Assembly: GCA_949825045.1 (NCBI GenBank) | Contig: OX463815.1 | Location: 26,899,356-26,963,355 of the forward strand | Source of the DNA: Argyresthia goedartella | Taxonomy: Eukaryota; Arthropoda; Insecta; Lepidoptera; Argyresthiidae | Reading direction: 5' to 3' | Length of the DNA stretch: 64,000 nucleotides | Shown here: positions 11,250-21,288 of the stretch, in pieces | How positions within the stretch are numbered: position 1 is the stretch's first letter | How the letters are laid out: each line of letters begins with the position of its first letter | Notes under the pieces: generated by a model | Seen by the model: the letters and a program-made list of their open reading frames with translations, nothing else | What the model was told of the DNA's origin: nothing | Database searches by the model: none | Translations under genes and position numbers: made by a program

Positions 11250-11736
11250 AAGATACCTGGCCAGACCCTTTTGCGGCGTGGTATTTTACATGCAACCTAA
11301 TGATCTTGATCGTTTAACCTAGTAATCAACATAAACAATATTTCATGTTAGTTGTCATGCGAATAAATGTATATAATTAATTTTTGCCTTTAAATATTTA
11401 AAATTGTTAAATATTTTATATAATTAATGTACATGTTTTTAAAGTAATTAAATTAAGTTAGTCTTAAAGCTGATTGTTATTATTTTATTGACACAATTTT
11501 TTTTTGATTTAACTCATGTTAGCTATTATTATGAAATACCGTGAACAACTTATATTTCGTATTTTTATTTTCAAGTATATACCAAAATGTTTTAGTCACG
11601 CTTTAGTTGCATGCAGGTTGGACCGACGCGTGCCATTTTGAAGTGCTCCTAATTAGATAACAAAAGGCAAACATTATGAGCCCTATTGTTAAGCTTCAAG
11701 TGCATCGGGCCATGGTATATGAAATAGAGTATATGA
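11172..11736. repeat. inverted duplication of an env segment (about 40-bp arms)
   Basis: The 40 bases at 11172-11211 recur in reverse complement at 11697-11736 with four differences, sharing CCATGGCCCGATGCACTTGA. The right arm therefore reads antisense to env and ends the adjoining env frame. The roughly 485 bp between the arms (11212-11696) is AT-rich and has no env similarity that I can see. Confidence 0.8.
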
Positions 11737-12187
11737 AGGTATCTTTTCTCAAGCTCATAGCGACGTAATCTGACACTGGAACGATACTGATGATCTTGTT
11801 TACTTGTTGTTTAGGTATCGGAATTATTTTTAGAATTTCGTAAACTTCTCTGTCGATGAGAGGTATCCTGATCTCAAACAGGAGGATTTCTTGAGTTATC
11901 CTTGTCTTGACTTTAATAAGATTGTACAGTCTTCTTAAATCCGAATGAATATTTTCCACTGGTAGGGATACTTCTCTGGGCAACTTGCTTGATATAGTAC
12001 TCAATTGGTTGATAAGTTGTTCCGGTGTCAGCAGATGTAAGTTGAAACGTCCCTGATACGTGTCGGTGACTGTTTCCAACAAAGTATTTTGTAGGTTTTT
12101 TAAGTTGTTGAGTACATTGCTTGCTAGGATGGATCCAATTGCGAAGTCATTTAGGTTGTTATTCATTTCCGCGGTGTTTTTCAAGTG
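11737..12187 (-). pseudogene. env-like gene, helical ectodomain piece
   Basis: The open frame here (formally 12184-11696) is predicted mostly helical with heptad-like Leu/Ile spacing, consistent with the coiled-coil region that follows the fusion peptide in F-type envelope proteins. On its right it is cut at 12188 by the DIRS-like element. On its left it runs into the inverted duplication at 11736. The part upstream of it in the gene is at 17450-18150, about 5.2 kb away. Confidence 0.65.
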
Positions 12188-12396
12188 ATTGATGATTAAT
12201 CGAACTTACCTGTAAGTGAAGTTCTATCATAATTATGTGAAGGCTTTGTCCGAAGAGATTAGAGATATACTTGTAGTAGCACGTAGTGTCTTCCATTCAT
12301 CCACTATAGTTAAAATACATAGGGTAAACCGAAAAAAACTTTTTATCGAGTGTGCCTTGTTGCTAGCCCCACGCACCCAATCACCCAATGGATCAT
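12188..12396. repeat. left terminal repeat of the DIRS-like element
   Basis: The outer 52 bp (starting ATTGATGATTAATCG) are unique to this end. From about 12240 onward it is the reverse complement of 17362-17209, sharing for example AGCCCCACGCACCCAATCAC. The outer segment matches the internal complementary region at 12465-12540 inverted. Confidence 0.9.
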
Positions 12397-12464
12397 TTAG
12401 TTCAAAGCTCCAAGAGTACCAGGTGTAATATTCCACTACATGGGTTACATTGGGCGGGCGGGAG

Positions 12465-12583
12465 CTAATCTCTTCGGACAAAGCCTTCACATAATTATGA
12501 TGGAACTTCACTTACAGGTAAGTTCGATTAATCATCAATTATGTTACAGGCTTTGTCCTTTGAGATTAGAGATATACTTGTAG
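12465..12583. repeat. internal complementary region of the DIRS-like element
   Basis: Bases 12465-12540 are the reverse complement of the left terminus (12188-12263). Bases 12537-12583 are the reverse complement of the right terminus (17332-17374). The two halves meet at AATT with a 2-nt overlap, as if copied from a joined-end circle. This arrangement allows replication of the element's ends in DIRS-type retrotransposition. Confidence 0.9.
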
Positions 12584-12777
12584 ATTTTGAAAGTCTAAGT
12601 GGAATATTACTAGACTATTGAAAAACCACAAACAACTGTTACGAATTTATCTAATGAAACATTTACATGTCCCATTACATTCTTCTATCAGTACTCAAGA
12701 CAATGAAGGTGAATATCTTTAACCTATGATTAATTTAAATGTTCATTCAAAAGTTTTATATACTTCATAATATGCAC

Positions 12778-13716
12778 CTAATTCAGCAGGGATAATGCAA
12801 ATTGGTGATTATCATTATTTACAACATTTCTCTGGTAGAACCGAGCAAATACAGTAGATCTCCCGCTCCATCCAGCGGTACGTCTGATAGTGTCTATATT
12901 TACACCATTTTTATATGCACTCGATGTGGCAGCATGCCTGGTAGAGTGCGTAGAAAAAATCGATGTGTCAATCCCGCTTTCACAAAGTGTCTCTTTTACC
13001 CATCTACTTAATGTTTGAGAGGTCACTGCCTTGTAAGGTCTCTTTAAACTTATAAATAATGTATCAATATTTCCCCTCAGTTCCCTTGTTCTGTCAATGT
13101 ATTGATTTAAAGTCAAAGCTGGACAGATTTCTGTTCGATCTCTAAAGTAGAGATACAAATTGGGTTGGGATGTACCTGGTCGTGAAGTTTTAATGAGGTC
13201 AGGTATATTGATATTTATATTATCTGAGTTGGTCTGAATATATGTTAGCTTAATCTTTGAAATTGTCTGCATTCTATGCGCTGTAACTAATGCTATAAGA
13301 GTAACTGTCTTTTTGGTCAGGCATACAAGATCTAACGAATCGTTAGGTTGTTTAAGAGAGAGATAATCGAGAACGATGGATGGGTCCCATGTATCACCAT
13401 ATTTAGGGGTAGGGGGCCGCATCTTATAGAACCCTTTGAATAATCTCTGCACTCTGTCATCACTCCCTACTTTAGAGCCCAAAATTAGTGATAAACCAGA
13501 ACGAATAGAATTGAGAGTTCCATATTGAGCACCTGAAATAAAAACTTCTGTTAAGAAATAGATTACATTTGGGATCGAAGCCTCATAAAAATCAACTTGA
13601 TTATGATCACAAAATTTTTTCCAGCGTCTAAAGCCAACTTCATATTGCTTTAAGGAATTATCCGCTAATGAAGCGCATATTATATCTAGGGATGCAGGTG
13701 GCACGCGTCTTCTCAA
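12778..13716 (-). CDS. DIRS tyrosine recombinase (integrase)
   Basis: A 312-residue open frame. The catalytic pattern of tyrosine recombinases is visible: an Arg in the TAHRMQTISKI segment (about residue 147), HSTRHAATSSA (H-x-x-R, about residues 257-267), and the C-terminal tyrosine in ARFYQRNV. The N-terminal part has the SAM-like core-binding domain pattern (W-x-x-F-C). In DIRS elements this enzyme inserts a circular DNA copy without making target duplications. The start overlaps the RNase H stop by 4 bp (13713-13716), so the two are probably translated from one mRNA. The frame is intact, unlike the RT upstream of it. Confidence 0.9.
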   Translation of the reverse strand: MRRRVPPASLDIICASLADNSLKQYEVGFRRWKKFCDHNQVDFYEASIPNVIYFLTEVFISGAQYGTLNSIRSGLSLILGSKVGSDDRVQRLFKGFYKMRPPTPKYGDTWDPSIVLDYLSLKQPNDSLDLVCLTKKTVTLIALVTAHRMQTISKIKLTYIQTNSDNININIPDLIKTSRPGTSQPNLYLYFRDRTEICPALTLNQYIDRTRELRGNIDTLFISLKRPYKAVTSQTLSRWVKETLCESGIDTSIFSTHSTRHAATSSAYKNGVNIDTIRRTAGWSGRSTVFARFYQRNVVNNDNHQFALSLLN

Positions 13717-14885
13717 GAACGCCTCCCGGATAATCTGCCTGCCATAAGAGTGAGCGTGGGTTGGATCGCGCTGTTGATTGAAGAAAATAAGACCATATCA
13801 GTCGGATCTAAAATCAACGGATCTGAGCAAAGGAGGCTCTGGTAGAGTGGAAACCAAGGCTGAGTAGGCCACACAGGTGCAACAACAATACCCTCGGCAC
13901 CATCTGTAATTATCTTTTTAAGTACCTTCAACATAGTTGCAAAAGGCGGAAATGCGTAAAAGTTACAATCTTTCCAGTCTATTGTGAACGCATTAATTGT
14001 ACAAGCCCCCGGATCTCTTTGCCAAGATACGTAACGATAGCATTTATTATTTGTTCTTGATGCAAACAAGTAAATCTCAGGAGTACCTAACTTACTTGTT
14101 ATCATTGAAAAGGCATCAGCACTCAGTTCCCACTCGATATCAGGGTGTTGTCTCCTAGATTCCGCATCTGCTATTTCATTGTCCTGTGTGCTGATATAAG
14201 AAGCAAACACAAATATCCTACGCTCTTCACAGAATTGCCACAAATTTCTGGATATTATGTTAAGGTGGGTAAATCTTACACCACCCATACGATTAACATA
14301 TGAAATAGCAGTTGTGTTATCTATTCTTAATAGAATTTGACAATCATGAAGGTTCCTAGCGAAGACCTGAAGACCAAAGTAAGCAGCTTTTAACTCAAGG
14401 GAGTTAATGTGCTCCTTACTTTCCTCATCAGACCATCGACCACTGGCGGTCTCCCCGCCACAAGCCACCCCCCACCCTGTTTTGCTCGCATCAGAAAAAA
14501 TTTCCACACAGTAATTGTCGTCCCTGATAGGGTTGACAGCTCGGTCAATCTTATTTAACCACCATTTAAAGTCACATTGTAAATGTGACGGCAAAGTCAT
14601 GTGACCGCTGTAGTCATCAGATTTCAACAAGGCCAAATATTTAACCCGCTCAAATTGCTTGGTATAAAGCCAGCCGTATTGGATGGCAGGGCAAGCAGAT
14701 GTAAGGAGGCCTAAAAGTCGCGCAAAACTGCGAATGGTACAACGCTTGAGTTGTTTAAAATGTATTAATTCTGATTTGATTAACTTCCGTTTCTTGTCCG
14801 GTAGACTTATGTGGAAATTTTAAGAATCAATAATCAAACCAAGGTATTTACAGGTAGTTTGTGGAGTTGTACAACTCTTATCTTC
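13713..14885 (-). pseudogene. DIRS RT thumb plus RNase H
   Basis: The RNase H frame from 14636 has the acidic motifs IFSDASKTGWG, SLELKAAYFGL, LRIDNTTAISYVNRMGG and DNEIADAESR. Upstream of 14636 the same frame continues through the RT thumb or connection region (CKYLGLIID-type motif) but has a stop codon near 14820. It begins directly after a deletion that removed the RT catalytic palm. RNase H would degrade the RNA of the hybrid formed in reverse transcription. The polypeptide could still be made from an internal start, but not as a full RT/RNase H. Confidence 0.8.
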
Positions 14886-14886
14886 A

Positions 14887-15369
14887 TTAATGATAAACCC
14901 TAATGAATTTATTTAACGACTTTAAGTTTAAAATAAATCTCTTGTTGCCATTTTCTTTCTCAATCAGGAAATAGCTTGACAAGTATTGACCTTCTATTGA
15001 TTGGCATTGAGATATGGCTCCTTTTAGTAAGAGGTCATTAAGAGATTTTTCGTAATCGACAATCTCCGATTTTGAATAAATTGATTGTCTTGGGGTATGT
15101 ATTTGGGCAACCTGTTCTATGAACGGTATTTTGTAGCCCTGTACCCAAGATAGTATAACAGGATCACTTGTTATTAGACGCCACTGGTCATGGTAATATG
15201 AAAGACTTCCACATACCGAATCTACTGGCGTCGCTGCGGAGCGCGATACTGTGAGCGCTGCTGCGGTGGCGGCGGCTGTGGCGCGGACCTCGGCGGCGGC
15301 GAGGGCGGCGCGCGCCGGCGAGGCGGCGGCGGCGGCGCAGTGTGCAGCGGGGGCGCGGGTGTCTGCCAC
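14887..15369 (-). pseudogene. DIRS reverse transcriptase, N-terminal part only
   Basis: The frame starts in an Ala-rich stretch overlapping the 3' end of gag (15222-15369) in another frame, then has family residues WVQGYKIPF and FILNLKSLNKFI. It stops shortly after. The palm with the YxDD catalytic residues is absent; the next sequence is the thumb region. An internal deletion at about 14886-14900 therefore removed the active site, and this copy cannot encode an RT. Confidence 0.8.
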
Positions 15370-16217
15370 CGGCCCACTGTCGTCCCCGCGTTGTACGGAA
15401 GTGGGGGCTTCAAGTTTAAAGGACCGAAAGGACGTGCACTTTTCGGCCTTGCGGCAGTAGTTGTGTTCTTTGCAGAAGCTTGAATCTTGATTTCAGCGCC
15501 AGACTTACTAATAGCTTTTGCCGATCTGAGTGTTTCAGCGAGTTTTTCCCCAAAAAGATATTTATCAATGTCCGTCTCGTAGAGGTGATCTTTTATCTCT
15601 TTCCTTATTCCCCCGCATATGAAACTGCGCCGGTTCATAGATTCAGTGTGTTGTATATCACACATTATTCGTCCAGCCTCAATTAGGAGTTTGACCACTG
15701 ACGTATCCTTGTTATTCTGAGAGAATATTATTGTTAGAGCCTCTCCTATACATGAGATGGCAGCACTGATATGTCCCTGTTTATTCTCGATGGCCTTATC
15801 TTTCTTGGTAAGAGTATCGGTTAGGGCTGCCTTTATTTCAGCATTCAACAGTGGCGCTTCAATCTTATGACAATTTTCAGGCACAAGGTGCTTTTCGAGA
15901 AGCTCTTTTCGTTCTTCTTTAGTCAATCCAGAAGTAGCGACAAATTCCCATCTCAACGCTAAGTCTTTCTGAATTTTTGGCGCATATGTTTTGTCTTTCG
16001 ACGGAGTTTTTCCCAGCATCTCCAAAATTTCTTCATCCAAAATGATAATATCTTCATCCGGGGCCTCCGCGTGTTCATTGTTATCGTTATTATTGGAGCC
16101 AATATTGGCGTAAGCGCTGGCGCCAATATCAGTGTTGGCGCTGTGGCTAGTTGACGCATGAGGACCCTGTTGCGGCGTGTCAGCCATAGAAGTATCGTTG
16201 GGAACGCCTAAAAACAA
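15222..16217 (-). CDS. DIRS gag-like protein
   Basis: A 331-residue frame. It has an acidic N-terminus, a conserved block (SGLTKEERKELLEKH, PENCHKIEAPLLN) typical of DIRS-family ORF1, and a long helical region. A low-complexity Pro/Ala/Arg C-terminus comes from a CGG-rich tract that also encodes the start of RT in an overlapping frame. ORF1 of DIRS elements is thought to be the structural protein. The frame stays open upstream of the first ATG and into the CxxC repeat units, so the true start could be further right or joined by splicing. Confidence 0.75.
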   Translation of the reverse strand: MFLGVPNDTSMADTPQQGPHASTSHSANTDIGASAYANIGSNNNDNNEHAEAPDEDIIILDEEILEMLGKTPSKDKTYAPKIQKDLALRWEFVATSGLTKEERKELLEKHLVPENCHKIEAPLLNAEIKAALTDTLTKKDKAIENKQGHISAAISCIGEALTIIFSQNNKDTSVVKLLIEAGRIMCDIQHTESMNRRSFICGGIRKEIKDHLYETDIDKYLFGEKLAETLRSAKAISKSGAEIKIQASAKNTTTAARPKSARPFGPLNLKPPLPYNAGTTVGRWQTPAPPLHTAPPPPPRRRAPPSPPPRSAPQPPPPQQRSQYRAPQRRQ

Positions 16218-16223
16218 ACTTTT

Positions 16224-16862
16224 GGCTATATTTATGTAATAACATTCGAGAATGTCCCTATAGGCTACCCACAGTACTTTTGAAGTGAAGGTAACATCCC
16301 TACAAGATGTACACTACACTAGTTGATTAATTATTGTATGAAGAAAAATGTTTGACTGAAGTATGTTCTATTAAGCACGAGATAGTCCTTATAAACTATC
16401 CACAATACTATTTTTTGTGAAGGTAACATCCCCACAAGATGTACACATCACGCGAACATTTTCATAATTTATGAAGGTAGCATCCCCACAAGATGCACAC
16501 ATCAAGACATTATGATTTTTAATCATGTTGAAGTATTTACATGGCTATATTTATGTAATAACATTCGAGAAAGTCCCCATAGGCTACCCACAGTACTTTT
16601 GAAGTGAAGGTAACATCCCTACAAGATGTACACTACACTAAAAGTTGATTAATTATTGTATGAAGAAAAATGTTTGACTGAAGTATGTTCTATTAAGCAC
16701 GAGATAGTCCTTATAAACTATCCACAATACTATTTTTTGTGAAGGTAACATCCCCACAAGATGTACACATCACGCGAACATTTTCATAATTTTTGAAGGT
16801 AGCATCCCCACAAGATGCACACATCAAGACATTATGATTTTTAATCTTGTTGAAGTATTTAC
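16224..16862. repeat. 320-bp tandem duplication in the DIRS leader carrying CxxC motifs
   Basis: Unit 1 (16224-16540) and unit 2 (16543-16862) are nearly identical; unit 2 has a 3-bp insertion (AAA). Each unit holds three diverged copies of a 27-bp motif that reads on the minus strand as C-(T/A)-S-C-(R/G)-D-(V/A)-T-F. Two of the three motifs in each unit are in frame with each other. Confidence 0.85.
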
Positions 16863-17124
16863 TGTAACGATTTGACGTCTCAGGCTCGTCGTCCATGTCG
16901 ATGTACTCAACAGGGGGCTCCAGGTCGTCTACGTCCGGGCGGGTCGGCGGCGGCGGCGGCGGCGGCGCCCGTGAGGCGTGACCGTGACCTTCACTACCCG
17001 ACGACGATTGCCTAGTACGGGAACGGCGCGAACGTTTCTTACGTTTTTCCAACTTCTTTTCTAATTTTCGCACTTTTTTACGAAGATAATCACTATCTTC
17101 ATCACTGTGACTGCGTTTAGGCAT
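16711..17124 (-). CDS. DIRS upstream frame: basic leader plus CxxC motifs
   Basis: A 137-residue frame starts MPKRSHSDEDS. It has a Lys/Arg-rich charged helix, a polyproline run from a (CGG)n tract at about 16945-16970, an acidic linker and two motifs CASCGDATF and CTSCGDVTF spaced 17 residues apart. It then stops in the duplicated region. The CxxC pairs suggest a small zinc-binding unit. It probably forms the 5' end of the ORF1 protein by splicing or readthrough, since downstream motifs continue in another frame toward 16217. No family match is known to me for the motif. Confidence 0.55.
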   Translation of the reverse strand: MPKRSHSDEDSDYLRKKVRKLEKKLEKRKKRSRRSRTRQSSSGSEGHGHASRAPPPPPPPTRPDVDDLEPPVEYIDMDDEPETSNRYSKYFNKIKNHNVLMCASCGDATFKNYENVRVMCTSCGDVTFTKNSIVDSL

Positions 17125-17208
17125 GCTTTTAGTATGATTGATGAACTATTCCAAAACACAAATTTAGCACACGAAATATGTGGTGAACGGCGGAGCACTA
17201 GAACGCGA

Positions 17209-17374
17209 ATGATCCATTGGGTGATTGGGTGCGTGGGGCTAGCAACAAGGCACACTCGATAAAAAGTTTTTTTCGGTTTACCCTATGTATTTTAACTATA
17301 GTGGATGAATGGCAAACACTACGTGCTACTACAAGTATATCTCTAATCTCAAAGGACAAAGCCTGTAACATAAT
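17209..17374. repeat. right terminal repeat of the DIRS-like element
   Basis: Reverse complement of about 12240-12396 for 150 bp. The outer end CCTGTAACATAAT is specific to this side and matches the internal complementary region. It is the 5' end of the element in reading direction. Confidence 0.9.
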
Positions 17375-17449
17375 CAATTGTTTCCTCTTATGATATGAGG
17401 TGTTGTTGCATTGTTTTATACTGTTGGTTCATGATAAATTCTGTCCGTT

Positions 17450-19111
17450 TCAGAAAATTGTTTTCGGATTCTCATTAGATTGAAGTTTGTTGATGTCACT
17501 TTCGTACTGCTCCGCGAATCTCTCGTCTAATACCCCAAATAGACTGTTCGCGAGATATCCCACCCCGTTGATAAGACCGCGTCGCCGGCGCCTTGTTGTC
17601 TGGCGTGTAGACTGCTCGCTACCGTGCTGATGCTGCAATATTTGATTGTAGTATTGGGGTTCGTTGTACCTGTGACGTAATTGCAATAGTATAGCGTTAC
17701 AATGGTCTTGTTCTCGCATTGTGAGACACGCCTTTTCTAATGTGTTGATGTACTTGCTAAGGGCTTTATTTCCTTGCCAATATGGTTGCATTTGGTAGTA
17801 GACAACAAGTTTCCATTCGTCTTTGATAAGTGACATGTCCGCTACTTTGTCAAAATACAATCCTTGATTTTCTCTGAACTTGGTGACATTGAGACTGCAT
17901 TCGGAACTTGATATGATGCTTATGAACAACATTAGTGCAGTAAATAATGTTGTTAGACAGGAAATCTTGTTTTTTCTTGTTTGCCGCGGCTTGCTTGCGG
18001 GATTTTCTTGCTCATCGCATACTGTTTTGTTCACGGTGTTTGTAGGTTCATCTTCATGGCCGGTAAGTATTGATAGCTTGATTACGGGTCGCCGCATAAA
18101 ACCGCTCTTCGTTTTCAGTGTTACAACGCGAACATATTCATCTTGTCCGGGATGAAGATCAATTACTCTGTTCATGATCAACTTGCCTGGCGGCAAGTTG
18201 TCGTTGTGGACGAGGACTACGTCGTTGATGCTGATGTTTTTGTGGGGTTGCCTCCATTTTGACCTTGCTGTCAGCTGGGACAAGTATTCCGCGCGCCAGC
18301 GTTTCCAGATATCTTGTAGGATTTTTTGTGTGAGTTGCCAGCGTGTTCTCAAATCTCTTTCTGTTTCGACCAGTGTCAATGTGGGGCCGTTTGTGAGAAA
18401 ATGAGAAGGTGTTAGATAATTGAGATCTTCAGGATCTTCTGATAAAGCGCACAATGGCCTGGAGTTTAGACACGCTTCTATCTGGGAGAGCAGGGTCGAG
18501 AACTCTTCATATGTAAGCTTCTGTTCTCCGAGGACCCTTTTAAGGTGAAACTTGAAGCTTTTTACAGCAGCTTCCCACAGGCCTCCTGCTGATGGCCAAG
18601 AAGGTGCGTTGAAGTGGAACTTGATTTCCATGTCGGTTAATTCTTTTTGTAGATCTTCGTTGAATACTTGTTGGATCTCTTGATATTCTTCATGTAATGT
18701 TCGGCTTGCTCCGATGAAGTTGGTGGCATTGTCACAGTAAATATGATCTGGCTTTCCTCTCCGTGCGGCCATTCTGCGGAGCGCTGCGATGAATGAGGAT
18801 GTGGACAGGTCTGATACCAGCTCTAAGTGTGTGGCTTTCGTGGTCATGCACACGAACACAGCTACATATCCCTTTGAGGTCTTGATTCCCCGACCCTTGT
18901 TGGCCTTCAAAAGGACATGCCCGGTGAAGTCTACGCCGGTGTGCTTGAAGGGGCGAGAAGGATTCACTCTTGGCTCGGGCAACTGTCCCATGATCTGTTT
19001 ATTCATGTTTGGTTTTTGTTTTTTGCATTTCACACATTGGCGTATGTATTTTTTGGTGGTCCTGTTGCCACTCAAAATCCAGTATTTTTGTCGCGTAAAT
19101 GCTAAAGTCAC
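17450..19111 (-). pseudogene. Bel/Pao integrase (complete core) continuing into env N-terminus
   Basis: One 553-residue open frame. Residues about 1-370 are integrase: the CVKCKKQK half of the zinc-binding motif, the three acidic residues in HTGVDF, YCDNATNF and AGGLWEAAV, and the C-terminal domain. The frame then continues in phase into an env-like N-terminus: a hydrophobic signal-like segment (near 17900-17965), a surface domain, a furin-type polybasic site of five arginines and a following hydrophobic segment like the fusion peptide of F-type proteins. It is cut at 17374 by the DIRS-like element. Bel/Pao pol normally begins upstream; here a stop codon at about 19131 separates it from RNase H. 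Confidence 0.8.
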
Positions 19112-19953
19112 TCTGGCGCCGCCGTGTCACGTGAGCTCATGCGCATGATTTATAATTAGCTCGGTAACGCGATGGTTATGTGCTAAAATGGCAGGATTTT
19201 TCATTTCGGGGCTAATGTGAGCATGCAATAGCCTCCCCCCGACTCGGAGAATTTGATTTTCATCCAAGAAAGGGTTAAGGGTGCATATCTTGCTTTTTGA
19301 AGAAACTTGTTTTCCTTCTTTCAGCTCTTGTATTTCTTTCAGGAAATCTTCAGCTTGTGCATATTTTACCAAGCATTCTTTTGCATTGCGTATTTCTGAT
19401 ACTGTTAACCATGATGTGCTTTTCTTGTCTTGTTTTTTCGTGATGAAGCGGCGTACCCATGCTAATACTCGTACGACTTTTTTGAAAGAGCTGTTCTTGT
19501 CTAACAGAGCTTTGATTATGCTTGATAGTGGGCTTTGAGTTACCACGTTGACTTGCTTAGTCCGTATTTCTTCTTCCTTTGTCGTGTATACAGGTTGTTT
19601 GACATTGGCTTTGTAAGTGGGCAACCAGTGTGGTCCTTGCCACCACAAAGGATGATCTATCAGTTGGCTTGCTGTTATCCCCCGGCTTGCGGAATCCGAA
19701 GGGTTTTCTGCTGACTTTACGACAATAATGCCACCGGACAGCTGGCATTACAGCTGTCCGGTAGCATTATTGTCGTGATTTCTCGAACTCTGTTAGTGAC
19801 GAACGGCTTCCAGCGGTCGGGATTGCCTTGTAGCCACCCCAAAACTGCGGTCGAATCAGTCCATCCATAAACCTTGATGTCTTGGTATGACGAAAGCGCT
19901 TGTTTGACAGTTTTTATCAGCTTTGAGAGGAGGAGTGCTCCACTAAGTTCGAG
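19112..19953 (-). pseudogene. Bel/Pao RNase H to integrase linker, copy A (broken)
   Basis: Minus-strand reading continues the pol polyprotein through RNase H (TDSTAVLGWLQG), the SDSASRGI region and the integrase H-H zinc residues (HNHRVTELIINH). It is disrupted by TGA at 19954, a hairpin insertion with a frame change at 19719-19776, and TGA near 19131. Both TGA codons sit where CGA (Arg) would fit the family, consistent with C-to-T changes. Copy B carries the same lesions. Confidence 0.8.
19719..19776. repeat. hairpin (25-bp arms, 8-nt loop) disrupting pol, copy A
   Basis: Left arm 19719-19743 and right arm 19752-19776 are complementary except one position, around loop GGCATTAC. Part of the coding strand has been duplicated in reverse, which shifts the reading frame between RNase H and the downstream linker. 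Confidence 0.9.
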
Positions 19954-21288
19954 TCATGGTAATGAAATTTCTTTGTTGCACGGCACAAGTCTTGATTCAC
20001 CGACAACTAGATTGATTTCTGCTTGTTGTCCCTGTTTCACAATTTTACTGTAAATGACGCAGGCATAAGCTTTTAGCGAGGCGTCGCAAAATCCGTGTAA
20101 CTCGATCGCGCATGTTTCGTCTGAGCCGAGCCAACGCTTTACTTTTACTTGGTTAATGTTTTTTATATCGCCCTTGATTTTATGCCATGCCAAGGCGATG
20201 TTTTCGGGGAGCTTGTCATCCCATGCTATGTTTGACTTCCAGACGTCTTGAAACAGCACCTTCATTGAAGTCGTGAGTGGAGTCAACCAACCCAGTGGGT
20301 CAAACTGTTTCAAAATATCTGACAGAAGACTTCTTTTTGTATCAGATTTCGTCTCTTTCTCATCATTATGTATTCTTGTTTGGAATGTAAACATATCCTG
20401 ATTGGGGTTCCAGTAAAGCCCGAGCGTTTTTGTGGACTCCATCTGCTTAAAACTGTATTGTTCTTGATCTTGCTGCTCTTGTCCCAGTAGTAATTCTTGA
20501 TAATTAGAGCTCCACTTTCTCAGATTACAGCCTCCCGATTTCATCAAGTCGAGTAAATCTTGTTTCAATTTTTGCGCTGATTCCAGTGAGTGACTGCCGT
20601 GGAGTAAATCGTCCATATAAAAGCTGTTTTCGACGACTTGTGCTGCTTCTGGGTAATTATCTCTTTCGTCGGCCACTAACTGGCGTAGTGTCATCATAGC
20701 CAGAAAGGGCGCGGCCTTGGTGCCGTAAGTGACAGTCGTCAGTTGGTATTCTTGCAGTAGTTGCTGGGGGTGATCTCTCCAGACAATCTTTTGTAAATCT
20801 TGATCTTCTTCATGCACCCATATCTGCCGAAACATTTTTTCTATGTCGGCGGTGAAGGCGACCTTGTATTGCCGCCAGTACAAAATGAGTGTTAAGAGGT
20901 CTTTCTGTAGGTTTGGACCTTTATACATGCAATCATTTAGGCTCTCGCCGTTTGATGTCTTTTGGGATGCGTTGAAGACTACGCGATGAGACGTAGTTGT
21001 TGAATCTTCGCGTAGCACGCAGTGATGTGGCATGTAGAATCCCAGTGACTTGTAACTGTCGGCGAACTTCATGTGGCACAGATCTTGATATTCATGAACG
21101 AAAGACTTGTATTCTTTCGCCATTTCTTGATCCTTGTTAAATTTTCTCTCGAGTTGAAGAAACTGTGCAACAGCCTTGTTCTTGGAATGTCCCAATTGCT
21201 CAATACTTGATTTTAGGGGTAGTCTAACTTGATATTTTCCATCGTCCAACCTTGCTGTTGTGGATTTGTAAAAGTTGACACAGTCCAT
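19954..21288 (-). pseudogene. Bel/Pao reverse transcriptase and RNase H start, copy A
   Basis: A 444-residue frame with RT motifs in order: FNASQKT, FTADIEKMFRQI, YGTKAAPFLAM, and the active site SFYMDDLLHG, then the thumb and connection (LKTLGLYWNP-like, DPLGWLTP) and the RNase H start HGFCDASLKAYA. It lacks the protease because the duplicated unit starts after it, and it stops at a TGA at 19954. It follows a truncated integrase (copy B) out of frame, so it has no natural start. Confidence 0.85.

Larger units (their letters stand above)
12188..17374 (-). mobile_element. DIRS-like tyrosine-recombinase retrotransposon inserted in env
   Basis: The element is 5187 bp. It has inverted terminal repeats (core of about 150 bp, 12240-12396 against 17209-17362) and an internal complementary region at 12465-12583 that matches the outer ends of both termini joined together, the hallmark of DIRS1-type elements. 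Genes on the minus strand are gag-like, RT (deleted), RNase H and tyrosine recombinase. No target duplication is expected and none is seen. Its two junctions fall within one env gene. Confidence 0.9.

Noticed and set aside
15251..15460. Ala-rich plus-strand frame
   Set aside because: It comes from the CGG-rich tract; the minus strand has overlapping DIRS gag and RT frames with family motifs.
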